A model generated the notes under the pieces. The model saw nothing but the letters and a program-made list of their open reading frames with translations. It was not told where the DNA came from and made no database searches. The translations under genes were made by a program, and so were the position numbers. This document shows, one piece after another, positions 7,511-10,815 of a stretch of 10,815 bases of DNA (the first letter of the stretch is position 1; every line of letters begins with the position of its first letter). Location: assembly GCA_030668425.1 (NCBI GenBank), contig DAOUTY010000040.1:1-10815 (forward strand), read 5' to 3'. Source of the stretch: Chloroflexota bacterium. GTDB taxonomy: Bacteria; Chloroflexota; Dehalococcoidia; SZUA-161.

Positions 7511-8305
7511 CTAGATCATACTGTAACCGCCGCTTACGCTCAGGGTCTGACCTGTGATGTAATTCGCGCCCTCTGAGGCAAAGAATAACGCGGCATAGGC
7601 CACATCCTCCGGCGTCCCCATTCTCTGCAGGGGATACTGGCTGAGTATTCTCTCCTTGGTTTCGGGAGGAATCATTTCAACGGTTATATCACCAGCCCAC
7701 ATGCTGTGTTTGCCCGCAGTGCCAGGCTTCTGAGGGATGTTAGCACCGGGGCAGATAGCATTGACAGTTATCCAGAATCTACCCATCTCCTTCGCTATCG
7801 CTTTTCCGAAAGCAATGACAGCACCCTTTGTGCCGGAATAGACGGCTTCTCTCGGCTCACCCACCCTGCCAGAATCAGAAGCGATGTTCACGATCCGGCC
7901 AGCCTTGCGCTCTGTCATATGATCCAGGACAGCCCTGGTGCAATTGACAACGCCAAGGTAATTGATCCTGATCTCCTTGTCGTACTCCTCGATCGGTTTT
8001 TTCAGGAACAGCTTGTTGGATACATAACCAGCATTATTGACCAGGACGTCTATGCTTCCAAACGTCTCCAGAGCCTTTTTCACCATCGCTTCCACGGAAG
8101 CATAATCTGTTACATCCGTCTTGATGGCGATGGCTTTCCCTCCCAGACCTTCGCACTCCCCAACCACCTTCTGCCCCTGCTCCTCATCAATATCAGCAAT
8201 GACAACGTTCGCCTTCTCCCTGACGAACGCCATAGTTATCCCACGGCCGATATTAGCACCTCCTCCGGTAACAATTACAGTCTTACCTTCGAGACCCAGA
8301 TCCAT
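7511..8305 (-). CDS. SDR-family NAD(P)-dependent oxidoreductase (BadH/FabG-like)
   Basis: A 264-residue classical short-chain dehydrogenase/reductase, interconverting an alcohol and a ketone on a small or CoA-linked substrate. The cofactor loop TGGGANIGRG lies at 13-22. Asp38 ends the second strand (VVIADID), which usually means NAD(H) rather than NADP(H). NNAG is at 90-93, Asn115 is in INYLG, Ser143 is in NIASDSG, and YSGTK holds Tyr156 and Lys160, so the catalytic tetrad is complete. PG at 186-187 and the C-terminal YITGQTLSVSGGYSMI are typical. The overall style resembles 2-hydroxycyclohexanecarboxyl-CoA dehydrogenase (BadH) and FabG, but similarity in this family does not fix the substrate. 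ATG 8305 has an excellent AGGAGG ribosome binding site at 8-nt spacing. It is followed by the amidohydrolase gene, suggesting a two-step catabolic conversion. It lies 97 nt downstream of the SRP RNA. Confidence 0.95.
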   Translation of the reverse strand: MDLGLEGKTVIVTGGGANIGRGITMAFVREKANVVIADIDEEQGQKVVGECEGLGGKAIAIKTDVTDYASVEAMVKKALETFGSIDVLVNNAGYVSNKLFLKKPIEEYDKEIRINYLGVVNCTRAVLDHMTERKAGRIVNIASDSGRVGEPREAVYSGTKGAVIAFGKAIAKEMGRFWITVNAICPGANIPQKPGTAGKHSMWAGDITVEMIPPETKERILSQYPLQRMGTPEDVAYAALFFASEGANYITGQTLSVSGGYSMI

Positions 8306-8337
8306 CGATTTAACCTCCTAGAATATGGTTGAACATC

Positions 8338-8350
8338 GCCGTAATACGGC
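8338..8350. repeat. 13-nt palindrome upstream of the SDR gene
   Basis: GCCGTA-A-TACGGC is a perfect inverted repeat with one central base, 33 nt upstream of the SDR start codon and 21 nt before its ribosome binding site. It could be an operator for a dimeric regulator of the SDR/amidohydrolase operon or a small hairpin in the leader. No regulator gene is next to it and I recognise no named operator. Confidence 0.35.
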
Positions 8351-8363
8351 AACCCTTCTAAAC

Positions 8364-8378
8364 AGGGGCACGACCCCT
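8364..8378 (-). terminator. Weak terminator-like hairpin after the SRP RNA
   Basis: On the minus strand AGGGG-TCGTG-CCCCT forms a 5-bp GC-rich stem with a 5-nt loop, followed by GTTTAG. The T run is only three bases, so intrinsic termination would be weak and some transcripts could read into the SDR gene. The loop and stem contain GGGTCGTGC, a copy of the 5' end of the SRP RNA. Confidence 0.3.
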
Positions 8379-8401
8379 CTGATAGCAATGACCTTTAATG
8401 A

Positions 8402-8671
8402 GGTCGTGCACCCGCTGTCGATCCACCCCTACCGGCTTATCCCTGCCACAGGCTCCCACCAGGTAAACCTGCGGCACCCAGAAACTGCTATTTACCGCTG
8501 CTTCCTCCCGGATCTGACGGGGTTCATAGTGTTCTGCCGCGCAGGACCCAGTGCTCATCACCAATGGCCAGAGAACAGTCCCGAAAAGTGTAAGACCTCG
8601 AGCGGGAATTCGATCCCGCTATAGCGGATTGCGGGTTCAGGGCACCGCTGGCTCCCCATCTAGCACGACCC
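8402..8671 (-). ncRNA. ffs: Signal recognition particle RNA, bacterial large type with Alu domain
   Basis: About 270 nt, the RNA core of the particle that pairs with Ffh to target nascent membrane and secreted proteins. The 5' GGTCGTGC (8670-8663) is exactly complementary to the 3' GCACGACC (8409-8402), closing the molecule. Next comes an Alu-domain segment (about 8663-8595) whose GTGCTAGATGGGG, AGCGGTGCCCTG, CCCGCAATCCGCT and CTCGAGGTC blocks closely match, from memory, the Bacillus subtilis scRNA. The S domain follows. CACTGGGT (8553-8546) pairs with ACCTGGTG (8464-8457), and TCCTGCGCGGCA pairs with TGCCGCAGG. The Ffh-binding hairpin GTCAGATCCGGGAGGAAGCA lies at 8518-8499. Its tetraloop is GGGA rather than the common GGAA, still of GNRA type. 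The 3' strand ends GGATCGACAGCGGGTGCACGACC-like, as in Bacillus. Exact ends are inferred from pairing and the promoter. Confidence 0.95.
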
Positions 8672-8676
8672 AGAAA

Positions 8677-8706
8677 ATGTTACTATAGTGAAGGCACCCA
8701 AGTCAA
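8677..8706 (-). promoter_or_regulatory. Putative promoter of the SRP RNA gene
   Basis: On the minus strand TTGACT (8706-8701, five of six consensus bases) is followed after 18 nt by TAACAT (8682-8677, four of six). Transcription would begin near 8670-8671, which is exactly where the pairing-defined 5' end of the SRP RNA lies. That agreement with an independent structural boundary raises confidence. TATAGT overlapping at 8687-8682 is a better -10 sequence but its spacing (13 nt) is too short. Confidence 0.55.
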
Positions 8707-8760
8707 GCGAAGTGCTGTAACCCAAAAACAGCGATTAACTTCAGGAGTCACGTTTTATTT

Positions 8761-8918
8761 TATGTGTCATTGCGAGGCACAACGTGCCGAAGCATTCTCA
8801 GGGTGGGGATGATGGAAAAGACTTTGATATTGCTTCGCGGAGTTTATCCTGAGCAGGATTCTTCGGTCGCTCTGCTCCCTCAGAATGACATAAGGCGAAG
8901 GGCTCCCAATGACACATA
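8761..8918. repeat. MITE/REP-like palindromic repeat element with 12-bp inverted ends
   Basis: TATGTGTCATTG (8761-8772) and CAATGACACATA (8907-8918) are perfect reverse complements bounding 158 nt. A second nested right end, AATGACA, lies at 8884-8890. Inside are GGCAC-AAC-GTGCC (8776-8788) and ATCCTG-AG-CAGGAT (8846-8859) hairpins and stretches such as GCATTCTCAGG and GGAGTTTATCCTGAGCAGG. In my general knowledge these resemble the CATTGCGAGG...CAGAATGACA repeats scattered in many environmental bacterial genomes. There is no transposase, so it would be non-autonomous. No clear target-site duplication is visible. Confidence 0.7.
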
Positions 8919-8933
8919 GATGAGCGGAATGAG

Positions 8934-8962
8934 GGGTGGGTTTTGCTGCGCTACACCCACCC
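8934..8962. repeat. GGGTGGGT/ACCCACCC hairpin repeat
   Basis: GGGTGGGT (8934-8941) and ACCCACCC (8955-8962) are perfect 8-nt complements around a 13-nt loop rich in GCTGCGCTAC. The form resembles the common dispersed GTGGGTTTCGCTGCGCT...ACCCACC repeat of bacterial intergenic DNA. It may also act as a bidirectional transcription barrier after leuB, although neither side has a long T tract. Confidence 0.5.
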
Positions 8963-9049
8963 TATCAGTCTTTGAGGGGGGTAAAAGCTCCCGTGGGTGG
9001 GAATAGTCAGCGCTGGTAAGCGCTCCAGTGCACTGATGATACTAACGCC

Positions 9050-10141
9050 TCAAGCTACCTTGCTGGAGATAAGCTCCCCCATCTCCTTTGTCCCCACCCG
9101 CTTCAACCCCTCGCTCATTATGTCATAGGTTCGGTAGCCGTCCTCCAAAACGTTGTTGATAGCCATCTCAATCCCATCAGCCTGCGCCACCAGCCCCAAA
9201 GAATAGCGCAGCATCATGGCAAAGCTGAGGATAGTGGCGATGGGATTGGCCATGTTCTGCCCCGCGCGGCGGGGCGAACTGCCGTGAATGGGCTCATACA
9301 GCCCGAAGACCCTCTTCCCCTCCTGCGGCAGCCCCGCAATGCTGGCCGAGGGCAACATCCCCAGCGAACCCGCCAGCATCGATGCCTCATCGGTGAGTAT
9401 ATCGCCGAAGGTGTTCTCAGTTACGATAACATCGAACTGCGACGGGCTCTGAATGAGCCGCATGGCGCAGGCATCCACCAGTTGGTGCTCGAGCTCGACA
9501 TCGGTATATTGGGATGATAACTCGATGGCGATCTGCCGCCAAAGCCTCGAAGATTCCAGAACGTTAGCCTTGTCCACCGAGGTGAGCTTCTTGCGCCGTG
9601 TCCGGGCAAGCTCAAACCCAGCGCGGATAATACGTTCAATTTCCGCTTCGGAGTAGGCCATGCTGTCTACAGCGCGCCTGCCCCGCGTGGTTCGCCACTG
9701 CCGCTTCGGTCTGCCGAAGTAGAGCCCGCCCGTGAGTTCGCGCACCACTACCATGTCCACTCCACGAATGACGTCAGGCTTCAGGGAAGTTGAGTCAACG
9801 AGCATAGGGAGTACCTTGACAGGGCGCAGGTTGGCAAATAGCCCCAGTCCTTTACGCAGCTCAAGGAGGCCATCCTCAGGGCGAACCTTGGCCAGAGGGT
9901 CATCCCACTTGGGCCCGCCCACGGCTCCCAGCAGTACAGCATGGCATCGCTTGCACATCTTCAGGGTATCTTTGGTTAAAGAAACGCCATGCTTATCTAT
10001 CGATGCTCCCCCGACATCACCATAGTGAAGGGCGAACTCATGCCCCGACCTACGCCCTATAGCCTGCAGAACCTTGACCGCCTCCGCCACCACCTCAGGG
10101 CCAACACCATCTCCGGGGAGAACCGCGATCTCATATTTCAT
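9050..10141 (-). CDS. leuB: 3-isopropylmalate dehydrogenase with altered cofactor motif
   Basis: A 363-residue enzyme for the third step of leucine synthesis, oxidative decarboxylation of 3-isopropylmalate to 2-oxoisocaproate. GDGVGPEV lies at 10-17. VRPEDGLLELRKG (87-99) holds Glu89, Leu92, Leu93 and Arg96, of the isopropyl-recognition region. Arg106, Arg134 and Tyr141 (RELTGGLYFG), Lys191 (SVDKANVL), and Asp223, Asp247 and Asp251 complete the substrate and metal site. The NAD-binding loop normally reads HGSAPDIAG; here it reads HGSSPRRAG, with Arg291-Arg292 replacing the Asp that binds the adenosine ribose and its Ile neighbour. The start chosen is ATG 10141, with AGAGG 8 nt upstream; a TTG at 10162 would add seven residues without merit. 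The length is normal. It follows leuD by 171 nt containing a repeat element, and is probably cotranscribed. Confidence 0.95.
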   Translation of the reverse strand: MKYEIAVLPGDGVGPEVVAEAVKVLQAIGRRSGHEFALHYGDVGGASIDKHGVSLTKDTLKMCKRCHAVLLGAVGGPKWDDPLAKVRPEDGLLELRKGLGLFANLRPVKVLPMLVDSTSLKPDVIRGVDMVVVRELTGGLYFGRPKRQWRTTRGRRAVDSMAYSEAEIERIIRAGFELARTRRKKLTSVDKANVLESSRLWRQIAIELSSQYTDVELEHQLVDACAMRLIQSPSQFDVIVTENTFGDILTDEASMLAGSLGMLPSASIAGLPQEGKRVFGLYEPIHGSSPRRAGQNMANPIATILSFAMMLRYSLGLVAQADGIEMAINNVLEDGYRTYDIMSEGLKRVGTKEMGELISSKVA

Positions 10142-10167
10142 GAACGATTCCTCTTGTTTCAAGAACT

Positions 10168-10291
10168 AAATTTGTTCCGTTCGCCCTGAGCCCTCCGTCA
10201 AGCTCAGGACTGGCTTGTCAAACCACGAAAGCCCTTGAGCATGCTGGCCCTTCGACAGGCTCACCACGAACGGTTTGTAGCTCACAAATTT
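10168..10291. repeat. Inverted-repeat element between leuD and leuB
   Basis: Outer ends AAATTTGT (10168-10175) and ACAAATTT (10284-10291), and inner arms CCGTTCG (10177-10183) and CGAACGG (10267-10273), are perfect reverse complements bounding 124 nt. The interior holds CTGAGC...AGCTCAG and CCCTTCGACAGGCTCACCACGAACGG-type sequence. The latter resembles the widely dispersed palindromic repeat of many environmental and Chloroflexota genomes. It fills most of the leuD-leuB gap and encodes no protein. The leuB ribosome binding site lies just outside it. Confidence 0.65.
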
Positions 10292-10312
10292 TTACGATTT
10301 ACTGACATACCA

Positions 10313-10815
10313 TTACCCATGGTGGCTCGCTATTATCCTACGCTTGGTGTATTCGATCAGGCCGCCAGATTCTATCAATTCGAGCATGAAGTCCGGAATT
10401 GGCTCTGCCTTGAATGTAAGGCCTTTGGTAGTGTTCACGATCTCACCCGTCGAGAGCTCGACCTCAAGTATATCTCCGGCATCCGTCTTATCGACAGCCT
10501 CCACACATTCCAGTATGGGCAGGCCAATGTTCAACGCGTTGCGGTAGAAGATACGGGCGAAGCTCCTGGCGATAACGCAACCCACACCCGCTGCCTTGAT
10601 AGCAAGGGGAGCATGCTCACGCGACGACCCGCAGCCGAAGTTGGTGTCAGCGACTATTATATCGCCCGGCTGCATCCTGTTGACGAACTCACTGTCGATG
10701 TCCTCCATGCAGTGACGCGCCAGCTCGTCCGGGTCGGACATGTTGAGGTAACGCGCGGGGATTATGACATCGGTGTTGACATCAGCGCCGTATTTGTGAA
10801 CTTTGCCTCTAATCA
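10313..10815 (-). CDS. leuD: 3-isopropylmalate dehydratase small subunit, start just beyond the right edge
   Basis: The frame is open to the window edge. The last two bases read TG on the minus strand, followed by IRGKVHKYG, so the start codon is probably an NTG cut by one base, giving 167 residues. That matches the short LeuD type (about 160-170). VNTDVIIPARYL (13-24), FGCGSSREHAP (60-70) and YRNALNIGLP (91-100) are the aconitase swivel-domain signatures. With the LeuC iron-sulfur subunit, presumably upstream outside the window, it isomerises 2-isopropylmalate to 3-isopropylmalate, feeding LeuB. The Tyr-Leu-Asn-Met after the Arg22 motif is the loop that helps set substrate in this family. 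Related homoaconitase or methylmalate-type small subunits look similar, but the adjacent leuB makes LeuD most likely. An internal ATG at 10741 would truncate the conserved N-terminus and is not the start. Confidence 0.93.
   Translation of the reverse strand, partial: IRGKVHKYGADVNTDVIIPARYLNMSDPDELARHCMEDIDSEFVNRMQPGDIIVADTNFGCGSSREHAPLAIKAAGVGCVIARSFARIFYRNALNIGLPILECVEAVDKTDAGDILEVELSTGEIVNTTKGLTFKAEPIPDFMLELIESGGLIEYTKRRIIASHHG

Larger units (their letters stand above)
8672..9049. other. Intergenic stretch between leuB and the SRP RNA
   Basis: 378 nt without a supported gene. It contains the SRP promoter (8677-8706), a dispersed-repeat element (8761-8918), a GGGTGGGT/ACCCACCC hairpin (8934-8962) with a further GGGTGGG at 8994-9000, and two small palindromes just after leuB. 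Those are AGCGCT-GGTA-AGCGCT (9009-9024) and CAGTGCACTG (9027-9036), which might end leuB transcription but lack a T tract. Short reading frames here show no recognisable protein. Confidence 0.7.

Noticed and set aside
7706..8332. 208-codon plus-strand reading frame opposite the SDR gene
   Set aside because: It is antisense to a complete SDR with an intact catalytic tetrad and strong ribosome binding site; no motif is seen in it.
8325..8624. Two short reading frames (plus 8325-8624, minus 8358-8564) between the SDR gene and leuB
   Set aside because: Both overlap the SRP RNA, whose pairing and conserved blocks explain the sequence. No coding motif is present.
8595..8640. tRNA-like T-arm (GCGGGATCGAATTCCCGC on the minus strand)
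   Set aside because: It first looked like a TpsiC arm, but no acceptor, D or anticodon arm fits. The segment matches the Alu domain of the large SRP RNA.
9009..9036. Possible intrinsic terminator after leuB
   Set aside because: AGCGCT-AGCGCT and CAGTGCACTG palindromes are present, but no T tract follows on the minus strand, so I did not list it as a terminator.
1..10815. CRISPR array, defence island or self-contained mobile element
   Set aside because: I saw no spaced direct repeats, no transposase, integrase, toxin or nuclease cluster. The genes are metabolic or housekeeping apart from the repair-type DinG.

Overview
This window reads as bacterial chromosome. Every gene I can support lies on the minus strand, so the order of transcription is from high to low coordinates. 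Three things suggest an uncultured, Dehalococcoidia-like Chloroflexota member: the rsmA-ispE pair, a large Alu-domain SRP RNA of the Bacillus type, and a catabolic SDR/amidohydrolase pair next to common palindromic dispersed repeats. The assignment rests on gene style only and is tentative; other lineages with a large SRP RNA (Firmicutes, for example) are not excluded.

Right end (9050-10815): a leucine biosynthesis segment, with leuD (running off the right edge, probably missing only the first base of its start codon) followed by leuB. A 124-nt inverted-repeat element lies between them. LeuB keeps its catalytic and substrate residues but carries Arg-Arg where the Asp-Ile cofactor determinant normally sits.

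Middle non-coding stretch (8306-9049): it holds a dispersed-repeat element with perfect 12-bp inverted ends, a second GGGTGGGT/ACCCACCC hairpin, and a complete large signal recognition particle RNA of about 270 nt (8402-8671). The SRP RNA has a well-placed promoter just upstream.

6534-8305: an SDR dehydrogenase and an amidohydrolase-2 family protein, 62 nt apart and probably one small catabolic operon. The amidohydrolase lacks three of the five usual metal ligands.

1-6438: housekeeping genes. rsmA (16S rRNA dimethylation), ispE (isoprenoid MEP pathway) and a small four-helix membrane protein are chained by overlapping stop and start codons. A good sigma70-type promoter then precedes dinG, which encodes an exonuclease-helicase with a four-cysteine iron-sulfur pattern. 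An M20 peptidase follows 30 nt after dinG and runs off the left edge.

I found no mobile element with a transposase, no CRISPR array, no tRNA and no defence system. The points most worth checking are the LeuB cofactor site, the degenerate amidohydrolase metal site, and the alternative pairing available to the SRP RNA 3' strand.
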